DNA of 64,000 nucleotides, from positions 3,479 to 67,478 of the forward strand of contig CAZFHA010000021.1 of NCBI GenBank assembly GCA_964518595.1, written 5' to 3'. This document shows positions 50,679-58,879 of the stretch, in pieces. The DNA is from CAZFHA01 sp964518595 (lineage in GTDB: Bacteria; Bacillota; Clostridia; Saccharofermentanales; Saccharofermentanaceae). A model generated the notes under the pieces. It searched no databases. It saw nothing but the letters and a program-made list of their open reading frames with translations, and was not told the DNA's origin. Every line of letters starts with the position of its first letter. Position 1 is the stretch's first letter. Position numbers and translations under genes: made by a program.

Positions 50679-52223
50679 TCATTCTAAAAAATACAACTTT
50701 ATCAGTTTAGGAGCACTGTTCCTTGAATCTGTTGTCCTTAATCCGAAAGGGCATTCATCCCTTACATCAACAGGGACCCCTTCATAAGGCTCGGACAACA
50801 TCTCTTCTGGCAATGAACTACTGATCAAGCCCGGTATCCATAGAATCTCGTCACCCTTGGCAAGCAATAGAATTCTATCTCTTACATCCGCAGGAATCTT
50901 ACAATCTGTCAGGTAGCGTCGTAATAGCTTCTTATGGCCACCACTAGGGTTCTTTAGCCAGTCTCCACTTCTTCGCGTACGCAGCTCAACTTCTTGTAAA
51001 AGCTTCGGACTACAATACCACATTTGTCTATTATAAACTACCTTATTCAGATTCTCAACGGAGATTACTTTAAGTTGAAAGGGACTTTTAGGGAAATTTA
51101 TGCAATATTCCTCAAAATCTGACGGAAGGTCAAAAAGAATAGGCTCTTCCAAAGGCGCAGCTAGTAAATAAACTTTACCATTATTCGTCCACCAGCAATG
51201 TCTCTTGTCCGATTCTTTCAGTTCCCTTTCTGCCAAAATAAGTAGACCTGAATTTTTCAGGTAAGCTACACGCTCGTCCGGTAGGTTAATACGGGAGCCG
51301 CGCCGACCTTGTTTAGCTAACTCAATGATTGCCTGTACATGAACAGCCCCTAAGTTTTGCCGATGGTTAAATTTTTGCGAATAATAGAGTCTTACTACCC
51401 GTCTTAACATGGCTAAAGGCAAGTCAATAAAGGCATTCCAAGACAGCACCCATTCCTGTTGGGAATCAAGTTGAAGAAATCTATCTAGCTGAAGTTTGGT
51501 CTCATATTCCAGATACTCTCTATCGGCCTGTAAAAGGGTACTGGTTTGGGCTAATTGCTTGACAATATCTGTTCCAGATACATCTTTAAGCAAGGGTATA
51601 ACTTGATTCCGTATCCGGTTACGCCTAAAATCGTTTGACTTATTTGTTTCATCTTCAAGGAAGCTTAAATCCGCCTGCTTTAAGTAGGCATAAATCTGAC
51701 TTTTATCAGCAAATAATAGTGGTCTGATTAAATTGTTATGCTTTGGCAGCATCCCACAAAGGCCGTCAAGCCCACTCCCTCTGAGTAAGTTCAAAAGTAA
51801 CGTCTCTGCCTGATCTTCGGCATGATGAGCCACTGCAATGAAAAATACCTGATCCGCATGCTCATCAGCCAAGTGCTGAAAAAAATCATACCTAGCCTTT
51901 CTACCGGCCTCCTCAAGGCTCCATCCCTGGTCTTGGGCCAAAGCAGCGATATCTTTTTCCGCGTAAAAATAAAGAAGTCCTCGTGCTACACAATAGTCTT
52001 TAACCAAAGCCGCCTCGTCCCTTGCCTGAGAACGGAGCTTATGATTAAAATACGCCGCGCAAATTTCAGGAAAATTACCTGTCCGATCCTGCTTTTTTAA
52101 ATGGTAAAGAATATCTAGAAGGCAGAGAGAATCAGCTCCGGCAGAAACACCCACAATAATCCGCTGGCAAGAAAATAGTTGTTGTTCCATGCCAAAGCGA
52201 TAGCAAGCCTCTAGAAGACTCAT
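50679..52223 (-). CDS. tilS: tRNA(Ile)-lysidine synthase
   Basis: TilS converts C34 of tRNA-Ile(CAT) to lysidine. The 514-residue product has the PP-loop ATPase motif IIVGVSAGADSLCLLDIL (canonical SGGxDS with the second Gly as Ala). It also has AHHAEDQAETLLLNLLRGSGLDGLCGM and the LIRPLL block. The C-terminal TilS domain includes GGHKKLLRRYLTDCKIP. It overlaps the dnaB stop by 4 nt (ATGA), so the two are translationally coupled. Confidence 0.96.
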   Translation of the reverse strand: MSLLEACYRFGMEQQLFSCQRIIVGVSAGADSLCLLDILYHLKKQDRTGNFPEICAAYFNHKLRSQARDEAALVKDYCVARGLLYFYAEKDIAALAQDQGWSLEEAGRKARYDFFQHLADEHADQVFFIAVAHHAEDQAETLLLNLLRGSGLDGLCGMLPKHNNLIRPLLFADKSQIYAYLKQADLSFLEDETNKSNDFRRNRIRNQVIPLLKDVSGTDIVKQLAQTSTLLQADREYLEYETKLQLDRFLQLDSQQEWVLSWNAFIDLPLAMLRRVVRLYYSQKFNHRQNLGAVHVQAIIELAKQGRRGSRINLPDERVAYLKNSGLLILAERELKESDKRHCWWTNNGKVYLLAAPLEEPILFDLPSDFEEYCINFPKSPFQLKVISVENLNKVVYNRQMWYCSPKLLQEVELRTRRSGDWLKNPSGGHKKLLRRYLTDCKIPADVRDRILLLAKGDEILWIPGLISSSLPEEMLSEPYEGVPVDVRDECPFGLRTTDSRNSAPKLIKLYFLE

Positions 52224-53740
52224 TCCAGCCCTCCCATATCATCAGGTGGGGGAATTGCACTAAAATCAACGGGTTCGTCAAAATCATACTCACCCGGATC
52301 TGAAGGCATATAATAGGCATCTCCTCCGGCAGGAGTCTCTGCGGGCGGAGGAATTGCTCCAGAATAGCTGTTGGGCGGAGTTGGTGCGCTGGGTGCATCC
52401 GGTTCAAAGAAAAGGGTTTTTCTTGCCCACCACTTGAGCATAACCGTCTTAGTAGCACCTTGACGGTTTTTGGCTACAATAATTTCAGCATCTTCAATTT
52501 CCGGCTTTTCGGTGGTAGTAGTATCATAATATTTATCTCGATAGATAAACATAACCATGTCTGCGTCTTGCTCGATAGCTCCCGAATCACGCAGGTCAGC
52601 CAGCAGGGGACGTCGATCTTCACGAAACTCTGCACCACGTGAAAGCTGGGACAGGGCTATGACCGGAACATCCAGCTCCTTAGCCATAATTTTCAAGCTT
52701 CGAGATATCTCAGAAATTTCTTGCTGACGATTGCCACTACTTCCCCGTCCGGTAGAATTCATGAGCTGAAGGTAATCCACAATAATTAGTCCAAGTTTAT
52801 TTTCATTCTTAAGCTGCCGACACTTAGCCATCATTTCAATGGTATTGATACCGGAGCGGTCATCGATATAGAAAGGTGCTGGAGAAAGAAGAGTCATAGC
52901 GGCACTAATATTCTCCCAGTCATCTGTCTTAATTTCTGCATTCTGCAAAGCAAAAGTACTAACAGAGGACTTAGAAGATAGTATACGATTGCCAATTTCT
53001 GTTTTAGACATTTCTAGACTAAAAAAGGCCACCGGTGTACCATAATTGATAGCCGTATTGGTGGCAATATTAATAACAAAAGCAGATTTTCCCATGGCGG
53101 GACGAGCGGCGACAATTACTAAGGTTCCGGGACGCAGCCCACCTAAGGCACGATCAAGCAAGGGAAAACCGGTGCGGACGGCATTGCGTTCTTTCTTACC
53201 TTTACTGATATCAACAATCTCTTGAAGCGTTCGCTTTAAGATATCATGAATGCTCTCGAAGCCGCCGCCAGAAGGATTTTCACGCATATCAGACAAACGC
53301 TTGATGGCAATATCCAGAAGATTATTCGCTTCTTGCTCACTATCATAGGCAATTTTAGAAACCTCATCCAAAGATGAGATTAACTTCCGCAGAAGAGCCT
53401 TCTGCCTAACAATGGCGGCATACTCTGCTGCATTTGCTCGGATGACCGGCATATCGGATAATTGACTTAGATATTTCGTGCCACCAACTTTATCCAGCTC
53501 ACCTTTTTGCGATAATAATTCCGCAACGGTAATAATATCTACCGCCGAACGCTGGGTCAAAAGCTCCATGATCGTAGAAAAAATTAGCCGATGATCCGGA
53601 CGATAAAAGTCTTCCGGAATCAGAATGGCCGTTACTACGGTAAGTGCATTTTCACTGTCTAAACAAGCACAAAGTACCGCCTGCTCTGCCTGGATATTTT
53701 GCGGCGGTATTCTGGAAGTGGCAATACTAGACGAAGTCAT
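52220..53740 (-). CDS. dnaB: Replicative DNA helicase
   Basis: The hexameric fork helicase (DnaC in Bacillus naming), 506 residues. The N-terminal domain starts RIPPQNIQAEQAVL. The RecA-like domain begins GFPLLDRALGGLRPGTLVIVA with Walker A RPAMGKSAF. Walker B is IIVDYLQLM, followed by LSQLSRGAE and the DLRDSGAIEQDADMV block. An unusual Pro/Asp-rich tail of about 60 residues (including PTPPNSYSGAIPPPAE) follows the end of the helicase core. It lies downstream of rplI, a standard Bacillota order. Confidence 0.97.
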   Translation of the reverse strand: MTSSSIATSRIPPQNIQAEQAVLCACLDSENALTVVTAILIPEDFYRPDHRLIFSTIMELLTQRSAVDIITVAELLSQKGELDKVGGTKYLSQLSDMPVIRANAAEYAAIVRQKALLRKLISSLDEVSKIAYDSEQEANNLLDIAIKRLSDMRENPSGGGFESIHDILKRTLQEIVDISKGKKERNAVRTGFPLLDRALGGLRPGTLVIVAARPAMGKSAFVINIATNTAINYGTPVAFFSLEMSKTEIGNRILSSKSSVSTFALQNAEIKTDDWENISAAMTLLSPAPFYIDDRSGINTIEMMAKCRQLKNENKLGLIIVDYLQLMNSTGRGSSGNRQQEISEISRSLKIMAKELDVPVIALSQLSRGAEFREDRRPLLADLRDSGAIEQDADMVMFIYRDKYYDTTTTEKPEIEDAEIIVAKNRQGATKTVMLKWWARKTLFFEPDAPSAPTPPNSYSGAIPPPAETPAGGDAYYMPSDPGEYDFDEPVDFSAIPPPDDMGGLE

Positions 53741-53767
53741 TATACCTTTCCCTTCTATTGTCTTTGA

Positions 53768-53824
53768 TTAACCAAGACTCTTATCAACCGTAATGTTTAC
53801 AGACACTTCAAGTAAGAGTAACGG
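53768..53824 (-). pseudogene. Duplicated remnant of the rplI 3' end
   Basis: Directly after the rplI stop and in the same frame, the DNA encodes a short tail that again reads EVSVNITVD (53783-53809), then KSLG and a TAA at 53768-53770. The nine codons match rplI codons at 53849-53875 with six base differences, every one at a third position and synonymous. It looks like a leftover 3' end of another rplI allele; it has no start of its own and may not be translated. Confidence 0.7.
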
Positions 53825-54277
53825 TTACTTGTCTCGCAACGGCTTTATGTCCACTGTAATATTCACAGAAACTTCAGGATGTAGCTTAACCAGTACCTCG
53901 AAGGAACCTATCGCTTTAATTGGATTCTTGATATGAATATTTTTCTTATCAACTTTGTATCCGCCCTTTTCGAGTGCAGCCGAAATATCCATAGCTGTAA
54001 CTGCACCATAAAGACGTCCGCCTTCACCTGTCTTCATTTCAATCCTGAAATGTGATCCAGCTAAGCGCTGACCCGTTGCTTTAGCTTCTTCCAGTTCACG
54101 TCTGGCATGCTCTGCCTCTGAGCCTTTCTTCAGCTTAACCTGATTCAAATTAGCAGCTGTAGCCTCTAGAGCCAAGTTCTTCTTAAACAAAAAATTTCTG
54201 GCATAGCCGTCATTAACTTCAACAATATCATCAGCCTTGCCTAACCCTTTAACCGGAGCTAATAAAATAACTTTCAT
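53825..54277 (-). CDS. rplI: Ribosomal protein L9
   Basis: Large-subunit protein L9, 150 residues, the normal length. The N-terminal domain starts MKVILLAPVKGLGKADDIVEV and NFLFKKNLALEAT. The connecting helix is next. The C-terminal domain has GEGGRLYGAVTAMDIS and LVKLHPEVSVNITVDI. ATG 54277 is the right start by homology, but the only Shine-Dalgarno (AAGGAGG) is 31 nt upstream, separated by a small GC-rich hairpin. An echo of its 3' end lies just downstream. Confidence 0.96.
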   Translation of the reverse strand: MKVILLAPVKGLGKADDIVEVNDGYARNFLFKKNLALEATAANLNQVKLKKGSEAEHARRELEEAKATGQRLAGSHFRIEMKTGEGGRLYGAVTAMDISAALEKGGYKVDKKNIHIKNPIKAIGSFEVLVKLHPEVSVNITVDIKPLRDK

Positions 54278-54330
54278 ATTTATTGTCGCAGGGGAATCCC
54301 CGCGCACGCCTCCTTGTAAATATTTGCCCT

Positions 54331-54367
54331 AAAAAAACCGGGCACCCTCGGAAAACCTAGGATGCCC
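54331..54367 (-). terminator. Terminator of the rpsF-ssb-rpsR operon
   Basis: Stem GGGCACCC.CGG paired with CC.AGGATGCCC (54340-54351 and 54356-54367), loop AAAA, with seven Ts following on the minus strand. Some read-through would supply rplI and dnaB, since no promoter is obvious in the 50 nt before rplI. Confidence 0.85.
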
Positions 54368-54415
54368 ATAATTATAATCATTAGAAACCAGAAGCGCAAT
54401 CGTAAGACAAAAGAA

Positions 54416-54697
54416 TTAGTCTACAACATAAGGTAAAAGTGCCAAATGTCTAGCACGCTTAATAGCAATTGTTAACTCACGTTGATGCTTAGCACAATTT
54501 CCTGTCATACGCTTAGGTAAAATCTTACCACGCTCAGAGGTAAACTTGCGCAGTCTTGCTACATCTCTGAAATCAATTGATTCAATCTTGTCAGCACAGA
54601 AAGCACAGACCTTACGACGATTCCGTCTTGGTCTCATACCTCTGCCATTGTCGCCTCCATCGCGGCCTCCGCCTCTGGGAGCTCTATTTTCAGCCAT
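54416..54697 (-). CDS. rpsR: Ribosomal protein S18
   Basis: Small-subunit protein S18, 93 residues. A Gly/Arg-rich N-terminal tail precedes KVCAFCADKIESIDFRDVARL, then GKILPKRMTGNCAKHQRELTIAIKRAR. The cysteines (CAFC and the later C) fit the zinc-binding form of S18. RBS AAGGAGAACCACT. Third gene of rpsF-ssb-rpsR. Confidence 0.97.
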   Translation of the reverse strand: MAENRAPRGGGRDGGDNGRGMRPRRNRRKVCAFCADKIESIDFRDVARLRKFTSERGKILPKRMTGNCAKHQRELTIAIKRARHLALLPYVVD

Positions 54698-54739
54698 AGT
54701 GGTTCTCCTTTCTAAAATTCCCCCTGCTATATAATATAA

Positions 54740-55192
54740 TTATAGGTCAAAGGGTAAAGTAGTATCGTCATCCATTGCAGGATAGAAGCCTGTATCCATA
54801 GTCGGAGCACCAGGTATAGAAGCAGCTGGAGCAGAATACCCAGAAGACTCTTGCGGTCCACCAGATCCTGACTCTCTTCTTGATTCTACAAACTCTAGTT
54901 CATCAACTACTACTTCTGTAACATATCGCTTCTTCCCATCGGTGTCGTCATAGGAGCGAGATTGTAGGTTCCCTACGATCCCAACCCGGGCACCCTTCTG
55001 AAAATAACGCCCCAAAAACTCTGCCTGCTGCCGCCAAGCTACACAATTAATAAAATCTGCCTGACGCTCACCAGAGGCATTCTTAAACTTACGATCTACC
55101 GCTACAGTAAAGCTGCAGAAAGCAATTTGACTCTGGGTTGTCTTTACTTCAGGATCCTTTGTTAGTCTGCCCACCAGAATGACTTTGTTCAT
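54740..55192 (-). CDS. ssb: Single-stranded DNA-binding protein
   Basis: SSB, 150 residues. The OB fold is MNKVILVGRLTKDPEVK, FTVAVDRKFKN, DFINCVAWRQQAEFL and RVGIVGNLQSRSYDD. A flexible Gly/Ser/Ala/Pro-rich linker follows. The acidic tip DDDTTLPFDL recruits partner proteins. Located between rpsF and rpsR as in other Bacillota. Confidence 0.97.
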   Translation of the reverse strand: MNKVILVGRLTKDPEVKTTQSQIAFCSFTVAVDRKFKNASGERQADFINCVAWRQQAEFLGRYFQKGARVGIVGNLQSRSYDDTDGKKRYVTEVVVDELEFVESRRESGSGGPQESSGYSAPAASIPGAPTMDTGFYPAMDDDTTLPFDL

Positions 55193-55210
55193 AGTTTCAC
55201 ATCCTTTTCC

Positions 55211-55498
55211 TTATTCCTCTACACGAATAACCAAGAACCGCAAAATGCCGTCAGTAATCTTCAGCACGCGCTCAATTTCTTTCGGAAAATCCGGACCGGA
55301 TGTAAAGTTGAACTGAAGGTAGAAACCATCCTTTTGATCATCAATCTCATAAGCCAAACGCTTAACACCCAATGTATCTACAGTCTCTAGGGTAGCGCCG
55401 GATTCAATCTTCGTCTTGATCTGTTCTGTAGTGGAAGTATACCCTTCCTCACCCAAAACAGGACTCAGAATCACAATTAACTCATACTTGTTAGCCAT
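55211..55498 (-). CDS. rpsF: Ribosomal protein S6
   Basis: Small-subunit protein S6, 95 residues. MANKYELIVILSPVLGEE, VKRLAYEIDDQKDGFYLQFNF and ILRFLVIRVEE match the family. ATG 55498 has GGAGG 9 nt upstream and is preferred over the adjacent TTG. First gene of the operon, behind a strong promoter and a candidate S6:S18 leader. Confidence 0.97.
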   Translation of the reverse strand: MANKYELIVILSPVLGEEGYTSTTEQIKTKIESGATLETVDTLGVKRLAYEIDDQKDGFYLQFNFTSGPDFPKEIERVLKITDGILRFLVIRVEE

Positions 55499-55526
55499 CA
55501 ATATTCACCTCCTCCTGGACTAAACG

Positions 55527-55547
55527 GCTCTTTCTTCGTGAAAGAGC
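55527..55547 (-). promoter_or_regulatory. Candidate S6:S18 leader hairpin
   Basis: In the rpsF leader a perfect 8-bp stem, GCTCTTTC / GAAAGAGC with loop ACGAA (minus strand), is followed directly by CCGTTTAG. rpsF leaders in many bacteria carry a stem with an exposed CCG that binds the S6:S18 complex for autoregulation. The match is by position and the CCG only. Confidence 0.45.
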
Positions 55548-55583
55548 GAGGATTATACACCTGCATCCTTAGCAGCAGTAAAA

Positions 55584-55612
55584 AGGATAGCACACAGCTT
55601 CTCTGCCGTCAA
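55584..55612 (-). promoter_or_regulatory. Predicted rpsF operon promoter
   Basis: Minus strand TTGACG, 17 nt, TATCCT, about 85 nt before rpsF. The region up to the preceding gene (55613-55751) has no other recognised feature. Confidence 0.75.
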
Positions 55613-55751
55613 GTAATGCCCCGTCTTCCGTACAAAATCTTCCGGTATTCTCATTAATCGAGAAATAACCTTTATTTGCTTATGAAATAAGCTTACGCTA
55701 ATAATAAGGCTATTCCAGAAAAAACACCATAGAATATATGCGAAATATGGA

Positions 55752-57410
55752 CTATTTTGCAAACTTTTCTTTCAAGGCTAAGTCTGTCAAAATGCTGTCC
55801 CACATAGTGTCCAGAATGGAATGCAAAAAATCGGCTGTGCGCTCATAGACATTGGCATGATACCCATAAGGATCAGCCACTTCCGCCATCCCCATAGGTC
55901 CGGTGCTTTCTCCGATCTCTATGTTTCGACTCTTAATATATTCGGTAAAAGAAAAAATCTGCTCCTTGACCAGAGGGAAATGCTGCCTCAGAAGCTCTGC
56001 ATGTTGCTGGGTAACCCCAAAGATCAGATCGCATTCTTGAAGCAGCTTCTCCGTTACCTGTTGAGAACGATGGGATTTTAGATCAATTCCATATAGTTCC
56101 TTAACGGCTAAAACGGCAAAGGCCTCAGCCGGGCTGGGTGCTCCACCAAAAAAGCCTGCCGATTGAGCCCTTAGTTCTACCCCTTCGCCAGAGAGATTTT
56201 CTAAACCTAAAGGTGCCTTTTCTTGCACTAGAGCATTGAAAATCGCCTCGGCCATAGGACTTCTGCAGGTATTGGCCGAACAGACAAATAGCACCATCTT
56301 ATGCCTAGGTGATTCTTTATCTTGGACAGAATTCGTTGTTTCAGCCGCCTTGGTTAATCGATTCATATAAGCCTCCTCTAAATCATCACCTTCAAATCCC
56401 GGAACAAAAATCCGACTGAGATTTTCTTTATCTAAGGAACGAAGCCCCGCAAATAAAGCTTTAGATGCTGCCTTAATATCAGGGGTTAGTCCATACTCGT
56501 AATATACAATCTCTGCTTTGAGATCAAAATTTTCTTTATTCTCCCAGTACAGCTTTTCTTCCGTACTACAAAAGACGCCATAACGGCATTTCACCTCCGG
56601 GTCAGCGCTTTGGGCGATTGCCTTATTTCTTTGTGTTATGGCGGAACCATAGTCCCAAAACTTCTTAGCATCGGGCATAAGAATTTCAACCGGAGCTTTG
56701 GGCGCATAATGGCGATATTTCATGCCGGGAGCTCTTGGGTTTTCAGAAGCGGTTATAGCGGCTATTTCCTCAAATGATATCCCCTCTTTTGCCAAAACTT
56801 CATAAATCATGGCCTTTGTTATAGCTCCCGGTCTAAGGATCACCGGACGGTGACCGGAAACATCAACTACGGTTGATTCGAGCCCTAAATCACAAGCTCC
56901 ATCGTCAACAATAAATGGAATTCTGCCTTTAAGATCTGCCAGAACATGTTCTGCTTTTGTCGGTGAGGGCCGTCCGGAACGGTTAGCCGAAGGCGCTGCC
57001 ACCGGCAGATTGGCAAATGAAATCAGCTTACGGGCAGACTCCTTCTGGGGTATACGAATACCTACTGTATCAAGCCCCGCGGTTACAATATCCGGAATCA
57101 AATCACTTTTCTGCATTACTAAAGTAATGGGACCAGGCATGAAGTTTTGAATTAGACAGTTTGCTATAGGGGTTATGGTCTTCACCAAAGGAGCAATATC
57201 CTTTTTTTCAGCCACATGAACAATCAGTGGATTGTCGGCGGGTCGCCCCTTGGCGATAAAAATTCTGGCTACAGCTTCAGAATCCAAAGCATTAGCCCCT
57301 AATCCATAAACGGTTTCCGTTGGAAAGGCTACTACTTGGCCAGCCACCAGCAGTTCTGCCGCAAGGCGCAATCCATCCTCATCTTGAGCCTTAACTACTC
57401 TGGTGTCCAT
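55752..57410 (-). CDS. Fusion: threonylcarbamoyl-AMP synthase (Sua5/YwlC) with arginine-phosphatase-type LMW phosphatase (YwlE)
   Basis: A two-enzyme protein of about 552 residues. The first part is a TsaC/Sua5 enzyme making threonylcarbamoyl-AMP for tRNA t6A37: AFPTETVYGLGANAL, KGRPADNPLIVHV, PSANRSGRPSPT and VILRPGAITKAMI, followed by the Sua5 domain with MKYRHYAPKAPV. From about residue 375 a low-molecular-weight phosphatase follows: P-loop LFVCSANTCRSPMAEA and the general-acid aspartate in VADPYGYHA. The Thr before Cys-Arg is the residue that favours phospho-arginine in Bacillus YwlE. In Bacillus these are separate near-neighbour genes. The start (57410 or GTG 57422) is uncertain. It lies 50 nt after prfA. 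Confidence 0.93.
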   Translation of the reverse strand: MDTRVVKAQDEDGLRLAAELLVAGQVVAFPTETVYGLGANALDSEAVARIFIAKGRPADNPLIVHVAEKKDIAPLVKTITPIANCLIQNFMPGPITLVMQKSDLIPDIVTAGLDTVGIRIPQKESARKLISFANLPVAAPSANRSGRPSPTKAEHVLADLKGRIPFIVDDGACDLGLESTVVDVSGHRPVILRPGAITKAMIYEVLAKEGISFEEIAAITASENPRAPGMKYRHYAPKAPVEILMPDAKKFWDYGSAITQRNKAIAQSADPEVKCRYGVFCSTEEKLYWENKENFDLKAEIVYYEYGLTPDIKAASKALFAGLRSLDKENLSRIFVPGFEGDDLEEAYMNRLTKAAETTNSVQDKESPRHKMVLFVCSANTCRSPMAEAIFNALVQEKAPLGLENLSGEGVELRAQSAGFFGGAPSPAEAFAVLAVKELYGIDLKSHRSQQVTEKLLQECDLIFGVTQQHAELLRQHFPLVKEQIFSFTEYIKSRNIEIGESTGPMGMAEVADPYGYHANVYERTADFLHSILDTMWDSILTDLALKEKFAK

Positions 57411-57460
57411 GCCTCTAATCACTCCACTTTCCTAAGAATTAGTTAGTTTATTTTTACTAC

Positions 57461-58540
57461 TTATGCTTCATTCTGGTTGTTGTTCTCTTTTTTATCAGCT
57501 GCTGTTAAGGCATTTATAAACTCATCAAGATTTCCGGCCAAAACCTCTTCCAGCTGATAAAGCGTTAATCCAATGCGGTGATCGGTAACACGCCCTTGGT
57601 GGTAATTATAAGTGCGAATTCGTTCACTACGGTCACCAGTTCCAACTTGTGATTTGCGGTTTTGGGCTATAGCTCCGGCCTGCTTCGTCGACTCCATTTC
57701 CATAAGTCGACTCATTAAGACCGCCATAGCTTTGTCTCGGTTTTTGTGCTGGCTACGTTCATCTTGGCACTGGACTACAAGTCCTGTCGGGATATGAGTA
57801 ATTCTAATAGCCGACTCCGTACGGTTAACATGTTGTCCACCTGCTCCCGATGCTCTAAAGGTATCAATTCGCAAATCATTAGGGTTAATATTAACCTCTA
57901 CCGCATCTGCCTCCGGCAAAACTGCCACAGTTACAGTTGAGGTATGAATTCGGCCGGAAGACTCAGTCACCGGAACCCGTTGTACTCTGTGCACACCGCT
58001 TTCATATTTGAATCGGCTATAGGCACCATTACCTTCAATAGAAAAAACCAGCTCCTTATAACCGCCCAATTCCGTTTCATTACTATCAATATAATCAACA
58101 CGCCATCCTCGGCTCTGAGCATAAACACTATACATCCGGAAAAGGACAGAGCAAAATAAAGCGGCCTCTTCCCCTCCTGCTCCGGCACGAATCTCAATGA
58201 TAACCGAACGGCGATCATTGGGGTCTTGAGGCGTCATCTTTTCGGTTAATTCTTCTTTCAAAGCACTAATCTTTATTTCTAACTGGCTAATTTCATCCTT
58301 GATTAACTCTTTTAGTTCCTCTTCAGATTCATTTCGAAGCATGTCCTGAGCTTCCAAAAGACTTTTATTACAGGTAGTAAGCTCTTGATAGCAAGCTAGT
58401 ATCGGTTCAATGTCAGCCAATTCCCGGCTAAGCTTTTGGTAACGTGCCTGATCAGAAATCACTGTTGGGTCTGAAAGTGCCGAAATAATTTCAGCCTGCC
58501 GATCTTCAGCTATTTTAATTTTAGGTTCCCATACATTCAT
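57461..58540 (-). CDS. prfA: Peptide chain release factor 1
   Basis: RF1 terminates translation at TAA and TAG. The 359-residue product has an N-terminal helical domain, the tripeptide anticodon-like PVT within RVPVTESSGRIHTS (about residue 185), and the catalytic GGQ loop in RASGAGGQHVNRTES. GDRSERIRTYNYHQGRVTDHRI is near the end. prmC, which methylates the GGQ glutamine, lies 3 kb upstream on the same strand, displaced by an inserted module. The leader has a weak promoter-like TTTAAG ... TATACA pair near 58570-58605. Confidence 0.97.
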   Translation of the reverse strand: MNVWEPKIKIAEDRQAEIISALSDPTVISDQARYQKLSRELADIEPILACYQELTTCNKSLLEAQDMLRNESEEELKELIKDEISQLEIKISALKEELTEKMTPQDPNDRRSVIIEIRAGAGGEEAALFCSVLFRMYSVYAQSRGWRVDYIDSNETELGGYKELVFSIEGNGAYSRFKYESGVHRVQRVPVTESSGRIHTSTVTVAVLPEADAVEVNINPNDLRIDTFRASGAGGQHVNRTESAIRITHIPTGLVVQCQDERSQHKNRDKAMAVLMSRLMEMESTKQAGAIAQNRKSQVGTGDRSERIRTYNYHQGRVTDHRIGLTLYQLEEVLAGNLDEFINALTAADKKENNNQNEA

Positions 58541-58775
58541 CCGATAAACACCTCATACTTCGTTATCATATGTATAATGCAGCATAGACTGCTACTTAAA
58601 TAAAAGGCAAAACTACATAAAAAGTTAAAACCACAATAAATTTCACCAAAGATATATGTTTCAGTTTCAACTATAGAGCAAAGTGATTTTCACTCTTTTA
58701 GAACTATCATGCAAAATGATTATAGCACGCCCTTTCCATAGGAAAAAGTTCAAATAAATTTTTTATGAAACCTGT
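58541..58775. other. Divergent gap between prfA and the Fe-S scaffold gene
   Basis: AT-rich intergenic DNA. Apart from a weak candidate prfA promoter and a GCAG-TCTATG-CTGC type stem around 58577-58590, I see no gene or RNA here. Confidence 0.45.
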
Positions 58776-58804
58776 CTGGCATATCTTGTCTCTTTTGCTA
58801 TAAT
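58776..58804 (+). promoter_or_regulatory. Predicted promoter of the Fe-S scaffold / GGGtGRT operon
   Basis: CTGGCA, 17 nt, TATAAT, 75 nt before the start codon. Confidence 0.6.
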
Positions 58805-58879
58805 TAGAGCGGTATGCTTAAGAATGCCACTTAAGTAGCCGGAATGCTATATCATAAATTGCTGAAAGGGGATACATAC

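Noticed and set aside
53768..53824. Tail after rplI as part of the normal L9 protein
   Set aside because: L9 already has its full 150 residues before the stop; the tail repeats its last strand and is better explained as a remnant, though read-through is not excluded.
55553..55762. 69-codon minus-strand ORF upstream of rpsF
   Set aside because: It covers the rpsF promoter and leader, has no Shine-Dalgarno and no recognisable sequence.
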